Assembly: GCA_028283025.1 (NCBI GenBank)
Contig: JAPYNO010000010.1
Coordinates: 27,398-91,397 of the forward strand
Origin: Pseudomonadales bacterium
GTDB taxonomy: Bacteria > Pseudomonadota > Gammaproteobacteria > Pseudomonadales > Azotimanducaceae
DNA length: 64,000 bases
Direction: 5' to 3'
The stretch's first letter is position 1; each line of letters opens with the position of its first letter. Made by a program: the position numbers and the translations under genes. Below the pieces are notes generated by a model. The model was given only the letters and a program-made list of their open reading frames with translations. It searched no databases and was not told where the DNA came from. This document shows positions 43,922-53,243 of this stretch, piece by piece.

Positions 43922-45076
43922 ATGCACGCCATCCGGCCAGAAATAGAATCATTCGGGCAAAACGGCATTGCCCGCACGGCCCTTGCGCGTCTGCACGATG
44001 ACACAGTGATGCCGCTGTGGTTCGGCGAAGGCGATGAAGTCACGCCCGATTTCATATGCAACGCCGCCAAAGCTTCGCTCGATCAAGGGCACACCTTCTA
44101 TACCCATACGCGCGGCCGCACGACCTTGCGCGCCGCGATCAAGTGCTACCTTGACCGGCTCTACGATGCGGATGTGCATCCTGATCGCATCAGCGTGCCC
44201 GGCTCCGCCATGCTTGGGGTCAATATCTGCGCGCAGATGGCAGCCTCGAAAGGCGATCATGTCATCATCGTCAGTCCCGTGTGGCCGAATATCGAAGCCG
44301 TGTTCAGGGTCATCGGCGCCGAAATCGAGCACCTTCGGCAAAGGCCGACGCCAGGCGGCTGGCAGATCACAGCAGACGAGATCATTGCCAGCGTGCGCAA
44401 AGAGACACGCGCCATTTTCCTCAATTCCCCATGCAACCCAACCGGCTGGGTGATGCCGCGCGCCGAGCAACTGCGGCTGCTCGAATTCTGCCGCGAACGA
44501 GACCTGCTGATCATCGCCGACGAGGTTTACCATCGATGCGTCTTTGACGCCCCGGTCGCGCCGTCATTTGTCGAAATCGCGAGTGACGAAGATCCTGTGA
44601 TCGTGGTCAACGGGTTCTCCAAAGCATGGGCCATGACCGGATGGCGCATCGGCTGGGTGGTCGCGCCGAAGCGTCTCGCAACGGCCTGGGGCTCGCTTTC
44701 CGAGTGCTTTAATACAGGTGCCAACGTATTCGCACAAGCGGGCGCAACGGCAGCCCTTGAGGAAGGCGAGGCATTTGTCCACGCACAGCAATCCAAGTTC
44801 TCCAAGGGACGGGCAATTGTCTCCGCTGCCTTCAAAGAGCACCCGCGCCTTGAATACATCGAGCCGCAAGGCGCGTTCTACGCCTTCCCGGAGGTTCGAG
44901 GTCTCACAGACAGCGCACGATTCGCCGAAACCTTGCGCGACCAGATGCATGTCGGCGTCGCGCCTGGCTACACCTTCGGCCCCGGCAACGAGTCACACTT
45001 TCGCATTTGCTTTGCACGTCGGCATGATGAGCTTGAACGGGGCCTTGAGGGGATATTGAGGTTCTTGGAGGGCTAG
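43922..45076 (+). CDS. PLP-dependent aminotransferase, class I/II
   Basis: A 384-residue fold-type I aminotransferase. SPCNPTGWVMP (about residues 163-173) and ADEVYHRCVFD contain the Asn and Asp/Tyr that bind PLP. VVNGFSKAWAMTGWRIGW carries the Schiff-base Lys, and the conserved Arg is in SHFRICFAR. The closest group is aspartate-type or related amino acid aminotransferases. Exact substrate is uncertain. AGGAG about 10 bases upstream of the ATG. Last core gene before accessory island B. Confidence 0.9.
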   Translation: MHAIRPEIESFGQNGIARTALARLHDDTVMPLWFGEGDEVTPDFICNAAKASLDQGHTFYTHTRGRTTLRAAIKCYLDRLYDADVHPDRISVPGSAMLGVNICAQMAASKGDHVIIVSPVWPNIEAVFRVIGAEIEHLRQRPTPGGWQITADEIIASVRKETRAIFLNSPCNPTGWVMPRAEQLRLLEFCRERDLLIIADEVYHRCVFDAPVAPSFVEIASDEDPVIVVNGFSKAWAMTGWRIGWVVAPKRLATAWGSLSECFNTGANVFAQAGATAALEEGEAFVHAQQSKFSKGRAIVSAAFKEHPRLEYIEPQGAFYAFPEVRGLTDSARFAETLRDQMHVGVAPGYTFGPGNESHFRICFARRHDELERGLEGILRFLEG

Positions 45077-45119
45077 GCCGAAAGCCTGCAAGTCATTCTT
45101 CAATCGAGGCAGGCATTGA

Positions 45120-45608
45120 TCACAATAGCCCAGCCTGTCCCCAAGGCCTCCGAAGGTTGATCCCGTGATCTTGTTGAATCGACTTTGCAAACGTAAGGAT
45201 TCCCGCCTCATGCTTCTTATTTGCCGCATCCGTTGTCCACATCTCGCAATCAAAGACAATTGCCGTGGCGACATGAATTGCATCCGGCACCGACAAGTGT
45301 TTGCCCTGCTCCGTGTGATATTTGTCGCGAAGCTCAGCAGCGAGCGACGCGATTCTCGGATTGACATCTACTAACAGCGCATTAGATCTTCGTATCATGC
45401 TCTCAAAGTTCTTAGATTCTTCTGCGGTTAGCTTGCTTGATCGCACTTCTGCCAATACCAACGTGGACGCGAGGATTTCTAATTGCCCATCATTGAACTG
45501 CCTTGTTCGCTCCTTTAGAGCCTCCAGCTCGCCCGCCCTGTGCTCTTCACCCTTCAGGGCCGCGTAGAAGATACAAGAATCCCAGCATAAGCGATCAATC
45601 CCAGCCAT
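45120..45608 (-). CDS. PIN-domain protein, candidate toxin
   Basis: A 162-residue PIN-fold nuclease. The acidic active site looks complete: LCWDSCIFY (Asp near residue 9), STLVLAEVRSS (Glu near 54), SVPDAIHVATA (Asp near 109) and MWTTDA (Asp near 128). PIN proteins of this size are mostly RNases acting as VapC-type toxins. Its 5' end overlaps the preceding 267-residue gene by 14 bases, as toxin-antitoxin pairs often do, although that partner is much larger than a usual antitoxin. Confidence 0.78.
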   Translation of the reverse strand: MAGIDRLCWDSCIFYAALKGEEHRAGELEALKERTRQFNDGQLEILASTLVLAEVRSSKLTAEESKNFESMIRRSNALLVDVNPRIASLAAELRDKYHTEQGKHLSVPDAIHVATAIVFDCEMWTTDAANKKHEAGILTFAKSIQQDHGINLRRPWGQAGLL

Positions 45609-46398
45609 CTCGAATCTCTTTTAGGTAGTCAGCCGCGGTGGAATCACCCGTCATATGCGGATAGACACCTACTTCAAGCTCAGGCAATTCGCTATCGGCT
45701 TCGTGAATATCAATATCCTGAACTTGACACCTGTAGGGGCTAGCTTGGCCAATGCGGTAATGCAGCCTGCCAGTCACCGTTACGCTTTTCTCTACCGCCG
45801 CTACTGCTAGTGCCAACATTTCTTTTGAAAAATCGCAGCGGACCGTCTCACCCAGCTTGGAATACAAGTAAAAGTTTCGAGATGTACCATGCGAATTGAA
45901 TCGCTCTACATGCCCTTTTATACTTCCCCAAGATTCGATCTCTTGATTCTCCACTGTAGCAATGGCAGTTGCAAAGTTGCTGTCAACTCTGACTTCAGAA
46001 TGGTTCTGTCTGATCGTTGCGATAGAAAATTTCTGCCCAACACCTGCCGCAAGATCCCTGAATGCCTCTATCAGTCCTGCATCAATACCATCCAAGGAGC
46101 CGGAGGATACCTGCGTCAGGCTATTCATCAGATGGCCCAATACCGACTGAACGGTGCCTTCATCCGTACCTTCCGCCCCAAAGCCTTCAAGCGTAACGCA
46201 CGCTGGAGAATCATGACTTAGATCAACGATCCTGAACGATATGGCCGATTGACCATGATCACCTAAGATCAAAGCTGTGGAGCGACGGACCGCCTTGTCG
46301 AAATTCTGCAATCCTTGCAAAAAACAATCCAGCCGTACATCACCGGACTCGGATGCCAGTCCTTCAATCTGAAATTTAAGGCGTGCGTCGTTAGGCAT
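45595..46398 (-). CDS. Hypothetical partner of the PIN protein
   Basis: A 267-residue protein that I do not recognise. It reads as a beta-alpha mixture: SFRIVDLSHDSPACVTLEGFG near residue 53 (quoted in part: SFRIVDLSHDSP), a central helical region, then YLYSKLGETVRCDFSKE and VTVTGRLHYRIG. It has no ribbon-helix-helix or AbrB-like signature. The 14-base overlap with the PIN gene implies co-translation and stoichiometric expression. It could be an antitoxin with a sensor domain. That is inference. Divergent from the large helicase gene at 46614, with a 215-base AT-rich shared leader. Confidence 0.55.
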   Translation of the reverse strand: MPNDARLKFQIEGLASESGDVRLDCFLQGLQNFDKAVRRSTALILGDHGQSAISFRIVDLSHDSPACVTLEGFGAEGTDEGTVQSVLGHLMNSLTQVSSGSLDGIDAGLIEAFRDLAAGVGQKFSIATIRQNHSEVRVDSNFATAIATVENQEIESWGSIKGHVERFNSHGTSRNFYLYSKLGETVRCDFSKEMLALAVAAVEKSVTVTGRLHYRIGQASPYRCQVQDIDIHEADSELPELEVGVYPHMTGDSTAADYLKEIRDGWD

Positions 46399-46613
46399 AG
46401 GATTACTCTAAGACATGAATGCCTGACATGTGGGCAAATTCACCAAGCAGTCTCAAAGCAAAGATTAGCATATGATCCACTGCTGCTTCGTTCTGATAGC
46501 CTATACGGCCGAATTGCAGGCATCCTCCATAAAGCCGCCATATCACTAATTGACGAAAACACATATCACTTGTTATAAAGCGCTCTAATATCTAACAGGG
46601 GCGAAGCAACCGA

Positions 46614-49600
46614 GTGCATCCGTTTCAGATCCGAAGTCTTAGACACTCGCTTGGCCTCACCCAGCAAGAATTCGCCGACCAACTCGGTGTTTCCTTCGTC
46701 ACCCTGAATCGCTGGGAAAATAGTAAATCCAAGCCTTCACCGCTAGCCATCAAGAAAATACGCGAAGTCTCCCAAGCAACCATTCCCAAAGAAATTGAAG
46801 ATTCGTCTAAGCCTCGTCTCGACTTCCTCGGTAACCCCAAGGCGTTCAAAGTTTACGTCGAAGGCGAACGGCTCACCTTCGGGCACCAGTTCAATCCGGC
46901 CTTCGCCACCGAAATCAGCAGAATCGACCCACTCCCGCATCAGCGTATCGCTGTCTACGAGCGCATGCTGCCACAAGAGCGATTGAGGTTTCTGCTTGCC
47001 GACGATGCCGGCGCGGGCAAGACAATCATGACTGGGCTGTATGTGCGCGAGCGCTTAAGCCGTCGAACCTTGCGCCGTGTCCTCATTGTCGTTCCCGCTG
47101 GCCTTGTCGGCAACTGGCATCGCGAACTGCGAAGCCTGTTCCAACTCAACTTCACAATTGTTCGGAACGCAGATGCTCGAAACGCAAATCCCTTTGTCGG
47201 CGAGGGGAGCGACTTGGCGTTGGTGAGTGTGGACAGCTTATGCGCAGAAAGGCTTTTCGCTTGCCTGAAAGATCCTAGGGTCGATCCCTACGACCTCGTC
47301 GTATTTGATGAGGCGCATAAACTCTCCGCAAGTCGCGACAGCGATGGAACGCTTCGCCGCACTAGGCGATACCGTTTAGCGGAGGCGATCGCGGGCGTTC
47401 GCCCGCTCTCCCTCGACTGGCAACTTCCCTGGTGCGCACACAATCTCGTGCTGCTCACAGCAACGCCGCACATGGGCAAAGACTTCCCGTATTACTGTCT
47501 TTGGCGGCTGCTAGAACCTGAAGCGCTCAGCACGCAATCGGCATTCACAGACATAAAGACAAGTTGGCGAGACGCGCACTTTATTCGCCGCGTTAAAGAG
47601 GAGATGGTTGACTTTGATGGCAAAGCACTGTTCCCGCAGCGTGTGTGCGACACGGTCCAATATGACTTGTCTCAAGGTGATGTCAGCGAGCAAGCGCTCT
47701 ACGACGAGACAACAGCCTATATCAGCAACTACTACAACCAAGCGAGACTCTTGAATCGTCAAGCGGCCAGGTTCGCGATGACAATTTTTCAACGCCGGCT
47801 TGCGAGCAGCACTTGGGCGCTGCTGCGTTCCCTACGCAACCGGATGCACAAACTTGAGCGACTCATCGACGACCTGAAATCAGGCAGAGTAGACGAAGCG
47901 AAACTGCGTCAGCAGCAGCAAAGGCTTGACGAACTTGAGGATGTGCTAGCAAGCAAGACCGCCGACGAAGAAGACGTGTCTGAGCAAGGCGAGGAAGAGC
48001 ACGAGAGCAGCGAGGCAGAAGCGCTCGGCGCTTTCGTTTCAACAAGCCTTGCCGAACTGGGCGATGAACGAGGCCAGATTGCTCGATTGACGCAGCTCGC
48101 CGAGGCTGTGTACGCGACTGGCGCTGAATCGAAGTTTGATCGAATGCGCGACCTCATTGATTCGAGTGGGCATCAAGAAGAAAAGATCATCATTTATACG
48201 GAGCACAAAGATACGCTCGATTTTCTCTTGCAGCGACTTGAAGGCATGGGCTATGCCGGACAAGTCGCCTGTCTTCACGGCGGCATGGACTTTCGCAAGC
48301 GCGACCTCGAAGTTGAACGCTTCCGCCGCTCGCACCAGGGTCGCAGCGATGGCGCACGCTTTTTCATCGGCACAGATGCTGCGGCCGAGGGCATCAATCT
48401 TCAATTCTGCGCGACACTCATCAACTATGACATCCCTTGGAATCCTGCTCGTCTCGAACAGCGCATGGGCCGTATTCACCGCTACGGACAACAGCGCGAC
48501 CGGGTACACATCGTCAATTTGGTGGCGGGCAATACGCGAGAAGGGAATGTCGTCAAGACGCTCCTTGACAAACTTGAGGAAATACGCAAACAACTCGGGA
48601 ACGACAAAGTATTCGATGTAATTGGACGAATCTTTAAGGGCATGGAACTCACCGAGTACATGCGACGGATTCTGGACTCAAACAGCAGTCAAGATGTTGA
48701 TGGCTCGGAAATGGAGTCGCTTGTGACTGCACAACGAGTGGCCGAACTAAAATCTCGCGAAGAGCATCTTTACGGCACTCCGGGAGAAGTCGGCGAGTCG
48801 TTGCCGCAGCTTCAATCTGAAATAGCAATGCAGAAGCTGCTTAGGCTCCTTCCGGGCTATCTCCGCCTCTACCTTGAAAACGCCGCACCGTTCATAGGCG
48901 TGGATTTGGTGGGAGACCTAGGCGGGCAGTTTCTATTGAGGCCAAGACAGAAAGGCGTGCTCGAACGCCTAGCGCCAGTGCTCGAAGCTCACCCGGAAAC
49001 CACAAGCGAACGATTCACATTATTTCCGAGCGCGAATCCGAGGGATGCAATCTTCCTCCATCCGGGCGAACCCATATTTGACGAACTACAGCGCATCGCC
49101 CGTGATGCCTGCCGCGCTTCCGCACTACAAGGGGCCATGTTCACCGACCAAGGTACAGATACGCCCTACTTGCTTTACTTCGCGCGCATTCACGTCGAAC
49201 GGGCGGGCTGTGACGATGCGCCCGAGTTACGCAAGTCCAGATGCATTGAGCAACGACTTGTCAGCGTCAGGCAGTTTGCTGACGGACACATGTCGATGCT
49301 GCCGGTGGAGCATCTCTTGACTTTGCAACCTGCGGGACGATTAAGTCCAGCCAGTCACTATCTGTTCTCGCAAGCACATGAGCTAGTAGGGCGGGCGGAG
49401 GCGCACCTTCGAACCTACGCATTGGATCAGATAGTCTCCAAACATCGCGATGCCGCCAATGAGCAATTGATTGAATCGACAAGTCGTGTACGCCGAGCGT
49501 TCGATCTGCAAGCATCGCAACTTGCGACCGAAAGAAAGCGAATCGCAGAAAAAGTCAAGCAGGGACACAGCGACGCCTCAAGCGAACTTGAACGTATCAA

Positions 49601-50165
49601 ACGAGACCAGAGAGCACTCTCGGAACGTCGAGAACTTGCCCTGCACACGGCAAGGCGCGCGACAGACCTGATCGACCTCGGCTCGGTAGACCTCATCGCG
49701 ACCGCACTTGTCCAGCCAGCCGAAGCCACAGACGAGACAAGGCCGCTTGACATCGAGTCCGAGCGTATCGCCGTTGAAATGGTGGTTGCCTTTGAGAGGG
49801 CGAGAGGCGCTGAGGTGTTTGACGTCTCCACCGCGGATAAAGCCCGCAAGGCAGGGCTCAATGACTATCCGGGCTTTGACCTTCTCTCAAAACATCCTGA
49901 AGGAGACTGCAGCATCGAAGTGAAGGGCCGGGCCGGACGAACTGACGTTGCGTTGGAAGAAAATGAATGGGCCACAGCCTGCAATTTGCAGGACGGTTAC
50001 TGGCTCTATTGCGTATTCGATTGCGGGACGGCCGCTCCCAAGCTGCTCAAGGTACAGAACCCTTTTCGCAAGTTGATCGCGAAGTCGCGAGGACGACTAG
50101 TTGTTGCATATGGTGAGGTTATTCGCGAAGCAGAAGAGGATGAGACCAATGACTCCGCCGAGTAG
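46614..50165 (+). CDS. XRE-fused SNF2/DEAD-like helicase with DUF3883 domain
   Basis: An 1183-residue protein of unusual domain order. Residues about 1-55 form an XRE helix-turn-helix (RHSLGLTQQEFADQLGVSFV). A superfamily 2 helicase follows: motif I LADDAGAGKTIMTGL, motif II VVFDEAHKLSA, motif III LLTATPH, then RFFIGTDAAAEGINLQF and motif VI QRMGRIHRYGQ. A coiled, acidic insertion (about residues 400-480) precedes the second helicase lobe. The C-terminus (about 1075-1165) is DUF3883-like with NDYPGFDLLS, CSIEVKGRAG and NPFRKL, a restriction-like fold often attached to defence helicases. GTG start at 46614. First gene of the helicase-methylase-ATPase cassette. Confidence 0.88.
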   Translation: MHPFQIRSLRHSLGLTQQEFADQLGVSFVTLNRWENSKSKPSPLAIKKIREVSQATIPKEIEDSSKPRLDFLGNPKAFKVYVEGERLTFGHQFNPAFATEISRIDPLPHQRIAVYERMLPQERLRFLLADDAGAGKTIMTGLYVRERLSRRTLRRVLIVVPAGLVGNWHRELRSLFQLNFTIVRNADARNANPFVGEGSDLALVSVDSLCAERLFACLKDPRVDPYDLVVFDEAHKLSASRDSDGTLRRTRRYRLAEAIAGVRPLSLDWQLPWCAHNLVLLTATPHMGKDFPYYCLWRLLEPEALSTQSAFTDIKTSWRDAHFIRRVKEEMVDFDGKALFPQRVCDTVQYDLSQGDVSEQALYDETTAYISNYYNQARLLNRQAARFAMTIFQRRLASSTWALLRSLRNRMHKLERLIDDLKSGRVDEAKLRQQQQRLDELEDVLASKTADEEDVSEQGEEEHESSEAEALGAFVSTSLAELGDERGQIARLTQLAEAVYATGAESKFDRMRDLIDSSGHQEEKIIIYTEHKDTLDFLLQRLEGMGYAGQVACLHGGMDFRKRDLEVERFRRSHQGRSDGARFFIGTDAAAEGINLQFCATLINYDIPWNPARLEQRMGRIHRYGQQRDRVHIVNLVAGNTREGNVVKTLLDKLEEIRKQLGNDKVFDVIGRIFKGMELTEYMRRILDSNSSQDVDGSEMESLVTAQRVAELKSREEHLYGTPGEVGESLPQLQSEIAMQKLLRLLPGYLRLYLENAAPFIGVDLVGDLGGQFLLRPRQKGVLERLAPVLEAHPETTSERFTLFPSANPRDAIFLHPGEPIFDELQRIARDACRASALQGAMFTDQGTDTPYLLYFARIHVERAGCDDAPELRKSRCIEQRLVSVRQFADGHMSMLPVEHLLTLQPAGRLSPASHYLFSQAHELVGRAEAHLRTYALDQIVSKHRDAANEQLIESTSRVRRAFDLQASQLATERKRIAEKVKQGHSDASSELERIKRDQRALSERRELALHTARRATDLIDLGSVDLIATALVQPAEATDETRPLDIESERIAVEMVVAFERARGAEVFDVSTADKARKAGLNDYPGFDLLSKHPEGDCSIEVKGRAGRTDVALEENEWATACNLQDGYWLYCVFDCGTAAPKLLKVQNPFRKLIAKSRGRLVVAYGEVIREAEEDETNDSAE

Positions 50166-50176
50166 CGCACAAAAAG

Positions 50177-50200
50177 AGACGCCCCCGACAGGGGGCGTCT
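50177..50200 (-). terminator. Strong hairpin after the helicase gene
   Basis: AGACGCCCCC at 50177-50186 pairs perfectly with 50191-50200 around the loop GACA. On the minus strand the stem is followed by TTTTT (complement of 50171-50175), which is an intrinsic terminator for transcription out of the transposon operon to its right. On the plus strand there is no T-run. Confidence 0.55.
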
Positions 50201-50356
50201 GGCCGGCAATACTATCACCGGGGGGGTTAACGAGCGCAATTATGGTAGGGAACAACACTCGCGTCAAGCAGTTTCTTTCAACTTGTTCGCTCGACCTTCT
50301 TGCCACAATCTTGAACCTGACAAGGTTGAGCTCGATGTCCGAGGATTCGTGAGAAA

Positions 50357-50521
50357 GTGAGCAGAGTCGTTACCTACATCGATGGCCTCAATCTGTACTA
50401 TGGTATTCGGTCGAAGAAGTGGCGGAAGTACTACTGGCTTGATTTGGTGACACTCTCCCAATCCCTCTTGAAACCTGAGCAGACCTTAGAAGCTGTGCAT
50501 TATTTGGGAATTAGGCACTAA
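50357..50521 (+). pseudogene. 5' fragment of a NYN-domain (LabA/DUF88) gene cut by IS1595
   Basis: From GTG at 50357 the frame reads MSRVVTYIDGLNLYYGIRSK, then KYYWLDLVTLSQSLL and EAVHYL. This is the typical start of NYN-domain ribonuclease-like proteins, with the first catalytic Asp in YIDGLN. The frame enters the left inverted repeat of the IS element at 50506 and ends at TAA 50519-50521. The matching 3' end survives at 53477-53545, but the central part of the gene is absent. Confidence 0.75.
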
Positions 50522-50529
50522 AATCAGCA
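50506..50529. repeat. Left terminal inverted repeat of the IS1595 element
   Basis: 24 bases that are the exact reverse complement of 53452-53475. It interrupts the NYN reading frame after its 50th codon. Confidence 0.95.
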
Positions 50530-50544
50530 GAACCATATAAGGTT

Positions 50545-50721
50545 CTAGTGGTCCCGCACTAGCTTGAACCGCTCATCAAGCGCCTGCTTCGCAGGCTCGC
50601 GGTTCTTAAACTTCACATCAGTCTTTGGCTTGAGCAGGATATTCAGCGCGTCCATGAAATCATCCTCCGTGACTGGTGCGCGCTCGGCCTTCTCAAACTC
50701 TTGGCGGTGCTTTGCGTTCAT
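50545..50721 (-). CDS. Small passenger gene of the IS1595 element (58 aa)
   Basis: From ATG at 50721 the minus strand encodes 58 residues, MNAKHRQEFEKAERAPVTED... to DERFKLVRDH, rich in charged residues and probably helical. GGAAG lies four to five bases upstream of the start, a good ribosome site. It follows the endonuclease gene by 14 bases on the same strand and ends 15 bases inside the left inverted repeat. This makes it the last gene of the transposase operon. A small regulator or control protein for the neighbouring R-M genes is possible. No family recognised. Confidence 0.6.
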   Translation of the reverse strand: MNAKHRQEFEKAERAPVTEDDFMDALNILLKPKTDVKFKNREPAKQALDERFKLVRDH

Positions 50722-50735
50722 TTTTCTTCCCTTCT

Positions 50736-51350
50736 TTAGTTCTGAAACTGCTCAATGAAAGCGACCGCATTCTTCAAGAAGTTCTTGCCGTTTTGAAAAC
50801 GGCCCAAGCCAGTGTTGCAACTATCACAGATGTAATCCCTTGCATCCCCCGTCAAGTGGTCGTGATCCAGAACCAGTTTGACGGTGACACCCACTATCCC
50901 TCTCTTCTCGCATATCGCACACTGCCAAAAAGCGCCTACTGGAGGCTTGGCAGGCTTTGACCCGTCCTTGCGAGTGGTGTAGTTCTTTACGCCATCAATG
51001 CCTCTCCTGCATTCAATGCAAGTCGGCCTCCTGATGGAAGAGCCATCCTTTCGCGTCTGATTCATCTCAAAGCGCTCGACATCCAGCAATCTGAAGCATT
51101 GATTGCAAACCTTTTCGATCTGATCTCTGGGAACATTGTCCGCCGCATAAATGCTCTTCCTCCGGGTGGAGCTCATCTGTATCGGATGGTCGTGCGGATT
51201 AAAAGGCTCGACATCTTCAATCCGCAACTTCAGCGGCCTTCCTCCCAACGGCAATTCAACTTCCACACCACGACCAGTTCTTTCCCTAACCATCGCCAAC
51301 CTCCCGTCAGCAATGATGACAACCCATTCAGGCACATCGCTATCGAACAT
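50736..51350 (-). CDS. Endonuclease VII-like HNH nuclease carried by the IS
   Basis: A 204-residue protein whose C-terminal third is a recombination-endonuclease-VII-type HNH/zinc module. CAICEK (about residue 144) and CDSC (about 179) bind zinc, and LVLDHDHLTGDARDYICD with CNTGLGRFQNG holds the catalytic His/Asp/Asn residues. Two further Cys pairs (CNQC near 84, CIEC near 111) form a second zinc region. The N-terminal 75 residues are a beta-type domain of unknown kind. The ATG overlaps the methylase stop (TAATG). Next to a methylase it is a plausible restriction enzyme. Confidence 0.8.
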   Translation of the reverse strand: MFDSDVPEWVVIIADGRLAMVRERTGRGVEVELPLGGRPLKLRIEDVEPFNPHDHPIQMSSTRRKSIYAADNVPRDQIEKVCNQCFRLLDVERFEMNQTRKDGSSIRRPTCIECRRGIDGVKNYTTRKDGSKPAKPPVGAFWQCAICEKRGIVGVTVKLVLDHDHLTGDARDYICDSCNTGLGRFQNGKNFLKNAVAFIEQFQN

Positions 51351-52156
51351 TACAAGACGGCCGAAAGCAGCGTGTCATCAGGAAGTCGCTGCCTGGCTAT
51401 CTCCACATACTCTTCGGACACATCCACGCCTATCCAACGCCTGCCATGCACTTTGGCCATCTTGCAGGTCGTCCCGCTCCCGCACATCGGATCAAGCACC
51501 AGATCACCAGCCTCAGTCCACGACAGAATATGATCCTCCGCAAGCTTCTCCGGGAACACTGCGGGATGCTGGAATGCCACACGGTCACTGGTGCTTCCAC
51601 CTAGTCCAACCGCATACTGCCATATGTTCGTTCTCACCTTTTCCTTCTTCAGCTCGACAGGGCGTTTTCGGTTGACCGCATCCGGCCCCTTGTTTGACAC
51701 GGATCGCTCCCATCCGTGCCGGACTGTAGGCACTTTCAAGGCATTGAATGTCTTGGGCTTCCCTTTCGTGAACACAAACATGAACTCATAGCAGTTCGTG
51801 TACGCATTCGCCCGCATGAAAGGCGTGTTTTTCTTCTGGTAGATCATGACGTCATGCACGACAAAGCCTGCATTTCTCGCGTGATACGCATGGTCGAAAC
51901 TTACAAGGCTGCGACCTCCGTTGATCTTGTCGCCCACAACCCACACGCAAACCCCGCCCTCTTTCGTCACCCGATATATCGCCTGAATCATTTTCGCCGC
52001 ATCAAACGAATATCCGTTGTAATCCCTGAGATTCTCATAAGGAGGGCTTGTGACAGTCAAATCAACACAGTCATCACACCACGAATCCAGGACCGAGACC
52101 GCATCCCCCACATGGAACCTACAAGCATCCGGCATTCCTTTTTTGTTGATGCTCAC
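51350..52156 (-). CDS. DNA methyltransferase (TSPPY, N4-cytosine type) carried by the IS
   Basis: A 268-residue beta-class DNA methylase. The catalytic motif LTVTSPPYENLRDYNGY lies near residue 34 and the SAM-binding loop LDPMCGSGTTCKMA near residue 225, followed by RWIGVDVSEEYVEIA. TSPPY before the SAM loop is the order of beta-class N4-cytosine (sometimes N6-adenine) methylases. The start overlaps the transposase stop (ATGA) and the stop overlaps the HNH gene start, so expression follows transposase expression. Together with the HNH protein it probably forms a mobile type II-like R-M unit. Confidence 0.88.
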   Translation of the reverse strand: MSINKKGMPDACRFHVGDAVSVLDSWCDDCVDLTVTSPPYENLRDYNGYSFDAAKMIQAIYRVTKEGGVCVWVVGDKINGGRSLVSFDHAYHARNAGFVVHDVMIYQKKNTPFMRANAYTNCYEFMFVFTKGKPKTFNALKVPTVRHGWERSVSNKGPDAVNRKRPVELKKEKVRTNIWQYAVGLGGSTSDRVAFQHPAVFPEKLAEDHILSWTEAGDLVLDPMCGSGTTCKMAKVHGRRWIGVDVSEEYVEIARQRLPDDTLLSAVL

Positions 52157-53133
52157 ATTGACACCACTTCATTCGACAATCCGTTGTCGGCAGTGAGTTC
52201 CTCAAGTGAGATTCTGCGGTCGGCAATGCGCCGAACCAGCGCCGCCATGCGGTCGATGGTGTCCACTTCGCAGTTCCCCTCGCTCAGCCTGAACGCGGCC
52301 TCGTTGACGTAGCGGGCAAGGTGCTTCGGCGAGACGTGATGCCAAGTGCCGTTGATCGAGCGCTTGAGAACCGCCCAGACGCTCTCTATGCCGTTGGTGT
52401 GGCACATGCCGTTCACATACTCTTGAAGCGAATGCTTCACGCTGCCGTGCGTGTAGAGCACGTCGCCTAGCCCCTCGTATGCGCCGTGATCGTCGGTGTA
52501 GACGGTCGAGCCTGCTTCCACATGCTCGGCGATAGCGCCTTGAAGCGTTTGCTTGTCGGTCGATTCGACCGGCATCGCCTTGACATTCCCACCGCGCTCG
52601 CGAATCCCGAACACGGCGGCCTTGCCGACCGCGCCGCGACCAGTCCCGGCCAACGCCTTGCGCTTCGCGTTGCTCATGTTCCTGCGCTTCCCCCCAATGT
52701 AGGTTTCGTCAACCTCGACAACTGTTCGGAGCTTGAAGTCTTCGTCCACGCACGCCTCCCTGACGCGATGCAGCATATACCATGCTGTCCGGTAATGGCA
52801 ATCAAGCTCCTTGCTTAGCTGCATGGCGCTCACTCCCTTCCGGGCGGTCAGAACGGAATAGATCGTGTACAGCCAGTCTTGTAGCGGACGGCGGCGAGAG
52901 TGCATGACTGTGCCTGTCGTGGCGGTGAAGTGTTTCCTGCATGACCTGCACCAATAATGGTGAGCCTTGCTCTTCGGCGGATTGCCGATCTTCTCGACCT
53001 CGCCGCAGTGCGGGCAGACCGGCTGGCCGTTCCAGCGCACAGCCTCAAGCCATTGCCAGCATGATTCCTCGGTTGGGAACATGCGGTAAAGCTGAGTGAC
53101 TCCGAAGGTTTCAGCGATTCTTTTCTTGGACAT
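52153..53133 (-). CDS. IS1595-family transposase
   Basis: A 326-residue DDE transposase. The N-terminal zinc ribbon has CPHCGE (about residue 40) and CRSCRKHF. The catalytic core (IS1595/ISXO2-like) has VVEVDETYIGGKRR (first Asp), STVYTDDHGAYEGL (second Asp) and MCHTNGIESVWAVLKR (Asn/Glu region typical of this family). GAGG about eight bases upstream supports ATG at 53133. The frame is open to 53190. It appears full length and intact. Its stop overlaps the methylase start, placing cargo translation under its control. Confidence 0.93.
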   Translation of the reverse strand: MSKKRIAETFGVTQLYRMFPTEESCWQWLEAVRWNGQPVCPHCGEVEKIGNPPKSKAHHYWCRSCRKHFTATTGTVMHSRRRPLQDWLYTIYSVLTARKGVSAMQLSKELDCHYRTAWYMLHRVREACVDEDFKLRTVVEVDETYIGGKRRNMSNAKRKALAGTGRGAVGKAAVFGIRERGGNVKAMPVESTDKQTLQGAIAEHVEAGSTVYTDDHGAYEGLGDVLYTHGSVKHSLQEYVNGMCHTNGIESVWAVLKRSINGTWHHVSPKHLARYVNEAAFRLSEGNCEVDTIDRMAALVRRIADRRISLEELTADNGLSNEVVSM

Positions 53134-53243
53134 CCGCGCATCCTCGTGAATATTGCTGATTATTATATGTTCAATGATTTCAAATAGCAAACGAATGGGG
53201 TAGAATGTGGAAAATCCTGAATCAGCCCGCGAGGAGGCTCTTG

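Noticed and set aside
50146..50352. Plus-strand frame MTPPSSAQKETPPTGG... after the helicase
   Set aside because: It overlaps the helicase end and runs through the hairpin. Its composition is driven by the palindrome and no ribosome site stands out.
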